From Mugil cephalus (Eukaryota; Chordata; Actinopteri; Mugiliformes; Mugilidae), in the NCBI RefSeq assembly GCF_022458985.1, contig NC_061774.1, forward strand, positions 15,152,197-15,216,196: a stretch of 64,000 bases of DNA, read 5' to 3'. Each line of letters opens with the position of its first letter. Position 1 is the stretch's first letter. The position numbers and the translations under genes are program-made. The notes under the pieces are model-generated. The model searched no databases. It saw only the letters and a list, made by a program, of their open reading frames with translations, and was not told where the DNA came from. Positions 1-10,705 of the stretch are shown piece after piece.

Positions 1-710
1 GACCTTGATTTCCAAATGAAATGCAAAATTTGCTTTCATCTGAAAAGAGGACTTTGGACCACTGAGCAACAGTCCAGTCCTTTTTCACTTTAGCACAGGT
101 AAGTTGTCTCTGGTTCAGGAGTGGCTCTTGATGCACTGACTCCACTCCTTGTGAAGCTCCCCCAAATTCTTGAATGGATGTTGTTTGACAATCCTCTTCT
201 CTGCGGTTACCCCTTTTGCTGGTGCACCTTTTCCTACCACACTTTTTCTTTCCACTCAACTTTCCATTAATATGCTTGGATACAGCTTCTTTAGCAATGA
301 CCTTTTGTGGCTTTCCCTCAATGATTTGAATGATGTGTCAATGATTTGTCTTCTGGACATGTGTCAAGTCAGCAGTCTTCCCCATGATTGTGTAGTCATC
401 TGACCCAGACTGAGAGACCATTTAAAGGCTCAGGATACCTTTGCAGGTGTTTTGATTTAATTTATTGATTAGGGTGTGACACCATGACTTTCCAAGTCCA
501 TTGAACTTTTTCACAATATTCTAATTTTCTGAGACAGTGAATTTTGGGTTTTCATTATCTATAAGCCACAATTTCAAGGAATAAATGTTTGAAATATTTC
601 ACTCTATGTGTAATGAATCTATATAATATATGTGTTTCACATTCTGAAATGAGTAACCAAAAACATTGAACTTTTTCATGATATTCTAATTTTTTGAGAC
701 GTACCTGTAC
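1..710 (-). mobile_element. Degenerate Tc1/mariner-like DNA transposon, 5' part of transposase plus one end
   Basis: On the minus strand the sequence resembles the common fish Tc1-like family. A transposase start codon lies at 383-385, and reading toward position 1 there is a degenerate DNA-binding region and then a segment encoding SDESKFCISFGNQG near 10-55, which surrounds the first catalytic Asp of the DDE domain. Stops and deletions break the frame. The right end at 667-710 (TGAACTTTTTCATGATATTC ... ACCTGTA) looks like the terminal inverted repeat, with a TA at 709-710. A diverged direct copy of this end lies at 502-537. The other end is outside the window. It sits in an atp7a intron in the same orientation as the gene. 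Family recognition is from memory. Confidence 0.75.
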
Positions 711-776
711 ACAGTCTTCTCGTGTAGCACGTGTATTACTTTTACACTGCCAATAAAAAGGTGTGCACACACTCAC

Positions 777-940
777 CACTAGTTCCAGGTTTCCATCTGA
801 ATCTTCATAGTTCTCCATAACGGAGGCGGAGAAGCCCAGCTCCGTCACACACTCGGCTATCTTCCCTGGATCGATGACTTCGGGGTTATATCTGACCTCT
901 GCTTTACCGGCCATTAGTGCAACCAGAACAGACGAGATAC
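777..940 (-). CDS. atp7a: atp7a coding exon 6 (second half of metal-binding domain 5)
   Basis: Acceptor TTGTGCAG precedes 940 and donor GTGAGT follows 777. The exon encodes residues 535-589, including [14 protein letters not shown], a stretch strongly conserved in ATP7A/B. It ends in phase 0 inside the ELVV strand that leads into domain 6. The domain 6 exon is not in this window. Confidence 0.9.
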
Positions 941-3900
941 CTGCACAACATCACAAAAAAATCACAGATTTTTATCTTTAGCTTCAAATAAAAAGTGATT
1001 ATATTCAATTAATTTATTTCAAATGTTTATTTATTTACAGACCAAGTTCATTCTTGAGGTTTCGCTCGATGTTTGCCACACAGGAAGCGCAGGTCATTCC
1101 TCCGATCTGGATGAAGCATTTAGAGTGTGTGTCTCCACTGAAGCCCTGGAGCGTGTCTTTGTCGCCGTCCAGCTTCTTACCCTTGACAGGCGTAATACTT
1201 GAAGACCCTGACGACAAAGGGTCTGAAGTAGGCAGCAGAGAATTGGTCTCTGTTCACAAGAAATGACAGTTATTAAAGAGATGACATCAGTTAGCGGGAG
1301 CAAAAGTCGGCTTCTGATTGTCACCGTTTCGGGCTATGTGGGTAATTCGACCACCGCACAATATACGCTCTTACCAGGTAGAAAAGCATCGAAGCCCATA
1401 TCTTCTATAGCGTCTCTCAGCTCCTCTGGTGTGGTTAAAAGGGGGTCATACTCAAAGATCCCCTGGTGATCAGCCAGAGACACCTGGGCTGACACTACCC
1501 CCTTCCTTTGAGAGATCATGCCTTCGATGGACTGGACACAGGAGTTACATGTCATGCCCTCGATGTGAATATTAGTTACAGCAGCGAGAGGCTGAGTAAA
1601 ACAAGGCTCCGGGGAAGCGTGTTTGGCCTGGGTTGCTCCCGCAGGCCGCGATGAAGGTAAGGCAGGCGTAGGTGATGTGGAGACGGGGCCAGAAGAGTCC
1701 CAGGGTTGAGTTTTAAAGTTTCCTGGAGGCAGCGCCTCAATTGCCTGTTGCAGCTGAGTCACTGTGACCACTAGAGGATCGTAGCAGATAGAGGCCATCT
1801 CCTTCTCCAGAGAGACCTCTACCGACGAAACACCAGACATCGCTGAGATATTGTCTTGAATATTGACCACACAGGAACGGCAGTGCATGCCTTTCACCCT
1901 GAGCGCGACGAGCGTCGTGTCTATGAAGATTTCCGTCTCCTCTGATGTTTCCGACGGAGACGAAACCGTCGGTTTTTGAGAATCGGCGAAACGTTCAATT
2001 TCGCTGGGAGACAACTGCAGAGGCTGCGGCTTGGACTTGACGGAGGCCTTGAATCCGGCAACAGCAATCTGGTCGATGATGGTTTGAACAGTGATGAGGT
2101 AAGGCAGGTAGACGACTGTAGCTTCCTGAGAATCTAAAACAACTGTGGAGAATGAATAAAGGATTAAAATATAAACACGGAAAATCACCGGAAAGAACCT
2201 GAAGTGACTGACAGATATAAGGTACAGGTACATTACAAAAACATTAATAAACTCTATGCACATTACACATTCACGATTAAACAATAAAGTTATACAATCA
2301 AAAGCAAAAATGTTAAAGAAAGGCAACTGGACTTGAAAAGTTTCTTTTCAAGAATTTTCAGGAAAATCTACAAGTCCTGTTACCTTTTCTTTAACATTCT
2401 TGGATATAACATGACCTGGATGACTGACAACCTCACAGATGTTATACAGTCTTGTTATTTTGAGATTCTGGGGCAGCGATCCTGTCAAAGCATGATTTGA
2501 AACTAAGGTAAGAAAGAGCTGAAGCACCGCCCTGAGAAAGCCGTATTGGCTGGATAAGTTAAATCTTTTAAGCCCAAAAGAAAACTGCCGGGTCATTAAA
2601 ATTATTCTCTGACTCTAATACTATACGCTTAGTACTGTCCTGTGTCAGAAATGATTCCAGTGCAGGCTGTGTTTTAATAAGGCATTATTATTATTGTATA
2701 ATCATGTCATGTTTGAGTTGTGTAGATTTTGTGAATTCATTGAGAACACACTGCACATACAGCCACGTTAACACAATGACAATTCTGTACTCAGCAAACA
2801 TAATCGCATCTGTCTACGTGTCACTCCTTCCAACAATACCAGTGAAAGGATTTCATGAGTCAGAGTCAAATCCACAAAGCAATCCCTCAGTGTGCGAACC
2901 TACGGAGAGCCCAGTCTCATATACAATGACATGGCGCCTGTTATCTGGAAGACGTGCAGCGCAGCAGCATTATAACTTATCTTAGAGCTCAGACACTGAT
3001 GTCATATATAACTGTAAAATTGCAAACTCATCAGGTACATTACCTTTGATCTTTTCAATCCCTTTCAGTTTCCCAATCTTCCCTTCAATGGTGGTGGTGC
3101 AGGAGTGGCAGGTCATTCCTTCGATGCACAGCTTCAGGACAGTCACCCCCTTTCCCGTGTTGGTGTGAGATGGAGACAAGGCTAGGCCTTTTTGTGTAGG
3201 GCTACTGGGAGCGGGCACATCTGCGGGTGTTAAACTGGATACGACCTCGCTAAGCTGCAGCGCAGAAGTCAGGGAAGGAATAAACGTGACAGTGAGACCC
3301 GTCGGAGGCAGGTTCTCTCTGACATCCAGCACTCCTTGAATCTGTGAGAGCTTCTCCGAGGCTTCTCGTTGGGCTGCAGGTGTTAGGCCTGAGGTGGTGA
3401 TCAGCTGGGTATCTGTAGAGACCGACGCGGCTGCGCTGCACTCCGACAGTCTTGATTCAAAGCCCATGTCCTCGATGGCCTCCGACAGAGACTGTGGGCT
3501 CTGTTGACTGTGGTCATATATGACCGTGGCATTTCCCTTCTCCAAAGACACCTGCAAAATAGAGTCAAGTTAGAGGTAATTAAAGTTAGATAATGTAATG
3601 AAGTGTATTCATAAATTGTGAAAGAAAAGTCTATCTAATCTTGGCGGAAATGAAATGACTTTGCTAAAGTCAAATGTTAAAAAGTTGCTCAAATCAAAGA
3701 TTTAAGAAGTTTATTTTTCATCATTTCCACCTGGCTTTCCTGCTACGGAGTCGCCATTATGAAGTGGTTTCCTCTGAACGAACACCGTTCAAAATGGATA
3801 AAACTCACTGCTGGTTTGAGGAGAAGAATGTGTTGGCAGCACTGCCTAGTTCACTGTTTTAGAGTCCATCTGTGGGACCATTTAATCCACAGTCTGTCCT

Positions 3901-5448
3901 GTACCACCACAGTGCGTATTTACAAAATAATACGCCGGGAGGTGGACGTGTTGGAAGTGGCAATGCTTTCACTGAGAGATGTATCTGACTAACTTCCGCC
4001 ATCTGTCTTTCACGGCCCGTCTTTCTCAAGCTCTCTCTTCTCTCTTTCATTGTCTACTGCTATGGGAATCACCAACCCCATGATATCACGGTCCACAGCA
4101 CGGCAAGACGAAGACACCCATGCTAAAAACCACATGACGCCTGCTGTAATTTCTCCTTATATGCTAACATTTGTCAATAGTGTTACATAATCTTGATAAG
4201 AGCGGAACTTCGTCTATTAAATGCGTGATTGAGCGATTCATTTCCCCTTTAATCAGTTTGTTTATCTATGCCTTTATTAGACATGAGCTACTTATTCTGT
4301 TTTTAACTGGGCAAACAGCTGCCACAGGTAGCTTTCCTTTGATAACACTGATAAGGATCTAATGTTGGTTTGTTTGCTCTTGGCACAGAGCCGCATTCAG
4401 TGTGCAATTTATTTTAGTAGGCTTCTTACAATAACTTTTGTGGCATCAGTTCAAAGTTCTATACAAACTCTTCAGTTCTATTTCCATATAATGATATTTA
4501 CTGCCACTCTGTGAATGTGTCTTGTTTAAACAATTAACGGAGTCCAAGGCCTTGGTAAGATTATGGCACGTTCCTACAGCATGATGAGACTCAAATCTCC
4601 TTCTTCAGCAAGAAAGAAACATGTGACACACTGAAGGGATCACTTGACTCCGGCCTAAGTTATAAACCACAGTAGGGGGTTTAGTTGTGACTGGATGTGG
4701 CTGCCTGAAGGATTAACCTTTCTGGGAATGAGAAGCCAGCGAATAAGCCAAGAAAATGGTCATTCTTCCAGGAGAAATCGATTCACTCTTTGCAGATAAC
4801 GTCTATATAGATTAACATGAAATGATCCAGGCTCTAAATTCTCTTAAAACACAAGTAACATTTCCTGTGGGCGCAGCCTATACATCGGATGTCACAGCGC
4901 TGCAAAGGGCAGGGCACTATCAGGAACACATTATTACGTTATCTTCTCATTTAACCTTGGCCTGAGGGGTAAACACACAATAAGCAAAACAGCAGACCAG
5001 ACCCATCGCAATTAAACTATCTCCCATGGATACGCTGATGTTGCTTGGTTGTAAATCAGAGCAGCTTGTCCTTAGGGCACAAGACTCCAGCATTAATAAA
5101 ACCATGAGATGAGCAGGAACTTTTAGTTAATATAATAATGTATCGATATCTGCTGGTTGGTTGTAATACACTACTTTACAACACAAACTGCACTGTTACA
5201 ACATATATGGTGGTCATCTCTGGTCATGTTTCTAAAACAGGAAGGGCCATAGAAAGAAGTTTTAAGTCAGCAAAGAGTAGAACAAAACTTCCTAAATCAT
5301 AATGACATTGCAACACGGACATTTTTACCTTTATATGTATCACTCCACGGAGAGAGCCGATGCGCTGCTCTATTGACTGGACACAGGAGCCACAAGTCAT
5401 ACCCTCCACGCCGAGGGAAACTGAAGACAGGTCCACTTTCTGCGTCAT
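777..5448 (-). CDS. atp7a: Copper-transporting P1B-type ATPase ATP7A, N-terminal part only (residues 1-589)
   Basis: ATP7A pumps Cu(I) into the trans-Golgi lumen for cuproenzymes and moves to the plasma membrane for export when copper is high; the N-terminal domains receive Cu from ATOX1. Coding exons in transcript order: 5329-5448, 3044-3551, 1375-2142, 1043-1249 and 777-940. All junctions are GT..AG and the phases join without a stop. Five heavy-metal-associated domains are visible with CxxC at residues 19-22, 188-191, 297-300, 408-411 and 519-522. A domain-like stretch lacking CxxC between domains 1 and 2 matches ATP7A and not ATP7B, which favours atp7a. Domain 6, the membrane segments and the catalytic DKTGT must lie left of position 1. 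Confidence is high for the family and slightly lower for A versus B. Confidence 0.93.
1043..1249 (-). CDS. atp7a: atp7a coding exon 5 (linker and first half of metal-binding domain 5)
   Basis: Acceptor GTGAACAG precedes 1249. The exon encodes a Ser-rich linker and then [20 protein letters not shown], with CxxC at residues 519-522. The frame requires the exon to end at 1043, before the weak donor GTCTGT. Confidence 0.88.
1375..2142 (-). CDS. atp7a: atp7a coding exon 4 (domains 2b, 3 and 4)
   Basis: A 768-nt exon, exactly 256 codons, starting and ending in phase 1. It encodes the end of domain 2 (DSQEATVVY), domain 3 with GMHCRSC (the variant histidine is also usual in domain 3 of mammalian ATP7A/B), a Pro/Ser-rich linker, and domain 4 with GMTCNSC. 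Confidence 0.92.
3044..3551 (-). CDS. atp7a: atp7a coding exon 3 (domain 1b, degenerate domain, domain 2a)
   Basis: Acceptor ATTTTGCAG precedes 3551 and donor GTAATG follows 3044. It encodes [13 protein letters not shown], completing domain 1, then the CxxC-less domain-like segment (residues 87-147), a Ser/Pro linker, and domain 2 with GMTCHSC. Confidence 0.92.
3552..5328. other. atp7a intron with no recognisable exon
   Basis: No conserved coding signal was found on either strand. Parts of 3690-4190 have the look of a dispersed repeat, but I could not assign a family or find clear termini. Confidence 0.5.
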
Positions 5449-5459
5449 GATTGTTTAGT
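5329..5459 (-). CDS. atp7a: atp7a coding exon 2 (start codon, domain 1a)
   Basis: The acceptor TTTTTTAG gives an exon start at 5459. The start codon is at 5446-5448 after 11 nt of 5' UTR, and the donor GTAAAA follows 5329. It encodes 40 residues including [11 protein letters not shown]. This ATG aligns with the start of mammalian ATP7A, so I prefer it. Confidence 0.88.
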
Positions 5460-6661
5460 CTAAAAAATAAGGACAAAATAAAGACTACATTTATTGTGTG
5501 GCATAAACAGTCTTTGTTTAAACACACACACAAAAAAAAAAAACATAGACAAGGAGGAGCAGTAAAACGAAAGCAGATACAGCAAGCCACGGATAAATTC
5601 TTCCCTCAAAAAACAAACAAACAAACAGGCAATGGAAATACATGAAGCCAGCCATGTTACATTCTTGGGTAAAAAGAAACATAATATCTGTTACCTATTC
5701 TGTACTATGCATTAATACATTAAGTATTTCAATCAAAAGAGACTTTAACCTCATCAGTGTTTACCCAAAGATAATAAAAGGTTATTTTTGAGCTTACAAC
5801 TTCTAATCAACATAGAAATCCAATCAATTTTAAAAGGAAAAACACATGCATATTAGGTTTAGGGTCAAAACAAGACAAAAAGCTTCTTTGTATGACAATG
5901 CAGAAAATGTAAAACCTCTGTGGATGACGGTAAGTCATGTTCCCTTCAAGAAATAGTTAAGTTGTCAAACCAGAAAATTAAAGCTTGTAAGATGATGCCA
6001 CTTCTATCGGAGCTATAGTCATATATCTCATCTATATACACTGTCAGACAAGACCCGATTTCAGAGAAAATAAAACACACACCGCCATCAAATGTTGTGG
6101 ATGGGCGCCAAATGAGGAGCCCCTACAATTCAACACGACCTTTGTGAGTCTCGATCTTTAAAGGGACAACAATACATGGCTCCATTCTCAATTTCTCAGT
6201 TGCATTATTACACAGCACTTTTCTTTATGGCTGTGTCCATCTTGTGGACCAGTCTACTTCTAAGACTCTGCTTACTTATTAAGCTAACACAGCAAAAGGA
6301 AACTTGACGTATATTTATTTTTCTTGCAGTAAAGCGGTTACTAAGAAAATATGTTTAGCTGCAGCCTACCTAACCTAACAAGCTACACACGTTTTATTAC
6401 ATGACTAGTTTGGCGACTTTTGGTATCTTAAAGACTCGTTTTGCTCACACTCACATATTTAATGTGGCTGATGTTAAAGCAGCTAACACTAAAGTTAAAA
6501 CTGTACGTTACAGGGACAACTCTAATTGTTGCTAAACATTCAAAACTATCCATCATTTATTACCGGTCGGCTGAAATGTGTCCCTTACCAGCAGGTCAAA
6601 ACGAGTTGGCTGCTAAAACACGCCTGGTGTTCGTGGTTGGCACGGAAAAGAAAACTCTTAC
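5460..6661. other. atp7a first intron
   Basis: AT-rich with short A-rich runs at 5520-5545 and 5608-5625. I see no gene and no clear transposon. Confidence 0.4.
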
Positions 6662-6900
6662 CTCAGGAATCCAGGAGGAAGTTAGCTACAGGCTGCTAAC
6701 GCTGGCTGTCAGATTAGGCTAGCAGGCTAGCTAGCTAGCATCCCCTCTTCACCCTACGTTACAGCCGAAAATAAAGACACGTCGCCGCATCGCCCTGACG
6801 GCGAACAACAATGGAGAGTGCGTAGGGGTTGTGATTTCTGCTGCCACTGTTATCACAGAAGAGCTCATCTATGTGTGCAGCTGTTTTTGTTTCTTCTCCT
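6662..6900 (-). other. atp7a: Probable non-coding first exon (5' UTR) of atp7a; upstream boundary approximate
   Basis: A strong minus-strand donor (CCTGAG|GTAAGAG) lies at 6662 next to the CpG-rich block at 6770-6960, about 1.2 kb upstream of the exon with the start codon. Mammalian ATP7A also starts with a non-coding exon. The 6900 boundary is a guess, since no transcription start can be seen. Confidence 0.45.
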
Positions 6901-6960
6901 TGCGCCGACGTGACAGACGTCGGCTCCTCTGCGGAGCGTCAGAGCCAAGGGGCGGAGCCT
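6770..6960 (-). promoter_or_regulatory. CpG-rich putative atp7a promoter
   Basis: CpG density rises sharply over this block. It contains a GC box (GGGGCGGAGCC, about 6950-6960) and a perfect 8-bp inverted repeat, GCCGACGT/ACGTCGGC with a 5-nt spacer, at 6904-6924. No TATA box is evident. The location just upstream of the putative first exon supports a housekeeping-type promoter. Confidence 0.45.
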
Positions 6961-8287
6961 CGGGAACGCGAGCATAACTCTAGTGGGTTAGCTTTGCCCT
7001 AAGGCTTGCCTATAAGGCTAACACATAGATCACCATACTACAGAGTATTCATAGCTCTTGTCGCCCCTTAACCCTCTGTTGTGCGCACGTGTTTTGACAT
7101 CGTTGTTTTAGATGAACTATTCATTTTGTGAGAATTTTACGCCAGTGGATTTGCCAGAGGTTGAAAAGTGTGCGCGTAAAAGACAAAACTCAGGGCTACA
7201 AAATACATTTCGCATGATTCCTTTTTAATCCTTTCAGCACATCTTAAATTGCCCCCGTGCCCCTCGGTGAGATGTGGTTTTCACACATTCACCTGTGGTT
7301 TCACACATTCTCAGGTCAAATGTGGACCGAAGTGGTCTGCAAGGTCCATCTCTGCATGAACACTGAGCGTATCTGCTTTATTAGGTACAATTTGTTTACC
7401 ACTTAAGGGCAAGGAACTATATGTGGTAAATTCACTATTCTTGATTTTCTCCGTGAAAATAACCCCCACCCCCCACCCTGCTATATAAAGGGTTGTGTAT
7501 ATAAAGTGACCTCATCTCCCTGATCTTAATAATCAACTTTGGGTTTTATAGGAGTACTTTAAATATAGGGCCCTTTATTGTCATCATAAACTGTGTGCTT
7601 GTCACACCTTATAAGTTGTTGAGACAGCCATGGAAATAATAAATTATTATAATAAGTTACATCCCCAGGTGAAACCACTGTTTACATAAGCATTTTCTTC
7701 TTTTTCTTCATCTTCGCTTTCTTATTATAGAAGAAAAGTACATCTACCATGCATAGCAATGGAGTGGTTGAAACAACATGTGCAGTCAAATACAAAAGCC
7801 ATAAGCCTGCATGATGCGAAGTGATGCCGAGGGTTTATCTCTGCAATGGTCCTCCAAGTTATTGTTAAGATTCACAAGAGTCAAATACTCCCATCTAAAA
7901 AGAAACAGGCAGTCATCAGCATAAGTGGCTATAAATAGAACTCACACCAGCCACACCCTGAAAAAAAGCAGAACGATAAGTTATTCACCAACGACCCAGT
8001 ATCTGCTATAGTAGAAATACTGCAGGGTGGCATGGACCTATCTTTGCATGACGAATTCCTATTTATGGATGTTATGAGTCTCAGTGTCAGAAACATATTA
8101 ACATATATCTTCAAAAACTATATAACGAACGAGATCAGCTAGGCCAGTGATTCAAAATGGAGATTAAATAACAACATATTGCTCAGTTTAATAAATGAAA
8201 AGGGAAAGAGAAACCAGAGAACTAGTTTATTTGTTTAAACACACACAAACCGACGCGCACGCACGCACTCTCTCTCTCTCTCATACA

Positions 8288-8318
<31 letters not shown>

Positions 8319-8700
8319 GCACGCACTGCTGTCAGTCTTGTAACGAATTATCGTTTATTGGCGTTTAATGCGTGAATTAAACATTTAGCCCGCGATGTTC
8401 CAGTGAGATTAAATGGATGTTATGTTTATGAATGTGTCCCTGACTGATTTCTAATGACCATTTTCACAAGATCACTCTCTCGCACACACACACACACACA
8501 CACTCGCGCGCACGCTTTGACACACTGACCTACTTTCTCAGTCCGTGCGCACATAGTATTTTGTGCTCGGTGCTCACTGATTGGGATAACGACACCAACA
8601 CAGAGTGGCCACACACGTGTGTCTAAATACACTGGTCGAAGCGCAGGTATTAAATTATCCTTATTAGGGAAAAGTATGAAACATTTAGGCCCCCTGTCGT
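6961..8700. other. Intergenic region between divergent atp7a and fbxl21
   Basis: No coding signal. It contains two canonical E-boxes (7086-7091 and 8614-8619), CA-type microsatellites at 8296-8318 and 8483-8503, and a CT tract near 8270-8292. Otherwise AT-rich and unremarkable. Confidence 0.5.
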
Positions 8701-8789
8701 TGCAGGTCTGCTGATCTATTTCTCTTCTTGCATGGTGGAGGTGGTGGTGCTGGGAGATACAGGCGAGTAGATCCATGTTTTCCTCCGCT

Positions 8790-8795
8790 CACGTG
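8790..8795. promoter_or_regulatory. Canonical E-box CACGTG just upstream of fbxl21 exon 1
   Basis: CACGTG lies about 200 bp before the first-exon donor of fbxl21. Two more copies lie upstream at 8614-8619 and 7086-7091. CLOCK:BMAL1 binds this hexamer, and Fbxl21 is reported to be clock-controlled in mammals. Occupancy here is inference. Confidence 0.4.
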
Positions 8796-8879
8796 TACCG
8801 GGCTGCTCGGAGGCGCCTGTCAAGCTGTCGCTAAAGCGAAGGGAGCTTATTATGCTCACGCTGTCCTATATCAGCCTCA

Positions 8880-8993
8880 GCCAGCATTTCTCCAGTCCTC
8901 TCTCCAGCCATGCTTCCAAGTGGACGCTTTCTTCTCAGCCGGCCGACCACCAGGAACAATGTTGGAGGAAAGTGTTGTTTTTAAGCCGTTCGT
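8880..8993 (+). other. fbxl21: Probable 5' first exon of fbxl21 (start approximate)
   Basis: A strong donor (CGT|GTAAGT) follows 8993 in a locally CpG-rich stretch. An ATG at 8959 runs in frame across the splice to the conserved start at 10346 and would add 12 residues, so this exon is either 5' UTR or a short alternative N-terminus. The upstream boundary cannot be seen. Confidence 0.45.
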
Positions 8994-10344
8994 GTAAGTA
9001 ACATGGCGTGTTCTTGGCTGTTTGAAGAGTGTTTGATTTTGTTCAGCTGTCTGTTAAGATCACCCGAGAAGTGCGGAAAAGCTGGTGTGGGCAGCAGCTG
9101 CATGTTTGCTCATTAATTCTCTGTAAATGTGTTTGCATGGAGCTACAGGTGATCTTCCATTCAGTGCAGTGAAGTTCAACCTTTAACATACAACAATAGA
9201 ATAATGCAACTATTTATATAACAAAAACAATAATTATACTACTAATAAACTAACAATAGGAAGCATATCATGTTTAGTAGTGCTATTAATACTAACCCCT
9301 GTCTCAAAGAGTGACACTGAGGGAGGCCACAAGTGTCAAACTTCAAAAGAAGTTGTAAATTATTATTTTTAGGTTGGACCAACCTCAAATTTCACTGTCT
9401 AGCTGCAGCCTCTGGACAAGATGCAGTACTGACAAGTTAAGATACTTTGTAAATAAGCAAGAGCCAATGATGATTCTTGCACTGTGCAAAATAAGAACCT
9501 GCCGGCTGTTGAGTAGGAGATGTTTTTTTTTTTTTTTTTGATTGGTGGTTCACTCATACATGGAGATTACATCAGTGCAGATCTGAGGGCTGAGTGAAAG
9601 TCTGTTTCTGCAAGACTGGTGACAGATTAGTGCGGAAAAAGAGTTAAATTCAGCATCGGAGTCAAGTGTCTTGGCATTTTTTATTTTTAGGTAAGTTCAC
9701 TGTCAGTATTGATTTACTTGCACAAAAGCGAGCAGTGTAAATCTTTGAACTTGAGATGACGGTATTTGAACCTGAATTTAAATTTGTTGTGGCTTTTTGT
9801 AAATGTTTTGAATATCAACAGATTGCAAAATACGAAGAACCTATGGCATGTAATGGAGAATTTATTATTATTACTTAAAGTAATTCAAGATTTTTTAACC
9901 TGGGCACCTTTTTGTGCATTTTGGATTTTGAACCTAAAACATTTTGATCCATATAGTGTGTGATAAATGGAGTACATAGCTTAATTAAGAAATTAATCTA
10001 AATAGAGGCTTAAGAGAAGTTCAAGAGAAGACAAAGTATCTTAAGGGGAAGCGAAATTGTCGAGTCATGTTATTTTATACATGATGACAAATGCAGTTAA
10101 AAATAGAGATCATGTAAAAGCTGAGATGTTAACCTTTAAAGGCGCTGTCGGAGAGATGACCAGCACTGATAAGTGTATTGCCACAACTTTGAAGTGAGTT
10201 TACATAGTACTGAAATGCGTGGCTTGTCATATCACACCAAAAAACAAAGATAGTGCAAAAGTGCTGCAGCACAAATATTGTTGCATTTTGTTTTTACTCG
10301 TTCCTTCTCTTCCTAATGCCACAGTGGGCTTTTATTGGTTTCAG
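8994..10344. other. fbxl21 first intron
   Basis: AT-rich, with a T18 run near 9522-9539. No coding signal or recognisable mobile element was found. Confidence 0.4.
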
Positions 10345-10705
10345 GATGAAACAAGGAAGGACAGGTCTCAAATCCAAGTGCCAGACCTTCTCCTCCCACG
10401 AGGAGCGGGGTAAAAGACGGAAGCGGGTGGCGTCCAGTTTCACCCTGACTCAGGCGCAGGACTGGGGTAACCTGCCCCACCACGTCGTCCTGCAGATCTT
10501 CCAGCATCTGTCTCTGGTGGACCGTGCCAGGGCCTCATCTGTGTGCCGGAGCTGGAATGACGTCTTTCACACGCCTGACCTGTGGAGGAGGTTTGAGTTT
10601 GAGCTCAATCAGCCCGCTACGTCTTACCTGCGCTCCACCCACCCTGACCTCATTCAGCAGATAATCAAGAGGCATGCGCAGCACCTGCAGTACGTTAGCT
10701 TCAAA
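10345..10705 (+). CDS. fbxl21: fbxl21 coding exon with start codon and F-box
   Basis: Begins after TTATTGGTTTCAG with G then ATG, and ends at AGCTTCAAA|GTAAGA. It encodes residues 1-120: basic N-terminus, F-box and the start of the LRR domain (HLQYVSFK). Confidence 0.92.

Noticed and set aside
777-5448. Identification of the copper ATPase as atp7b
   Set aside because: The degenerate domain between metal-binding domains 1 and 2 and the start exon layout match ATP7A.
6873-7088. Two 7-mers matching the metal response element core (TGCRCNC) near atp7a: TGCACAC at 6873-6879 (minus strand) and TGCGCAC at 7082-7088
   Set aside because: The core is degenerate and common by chance. There is no cluster or flanking conservation visible, so I do not claim metal-regulated transcription.
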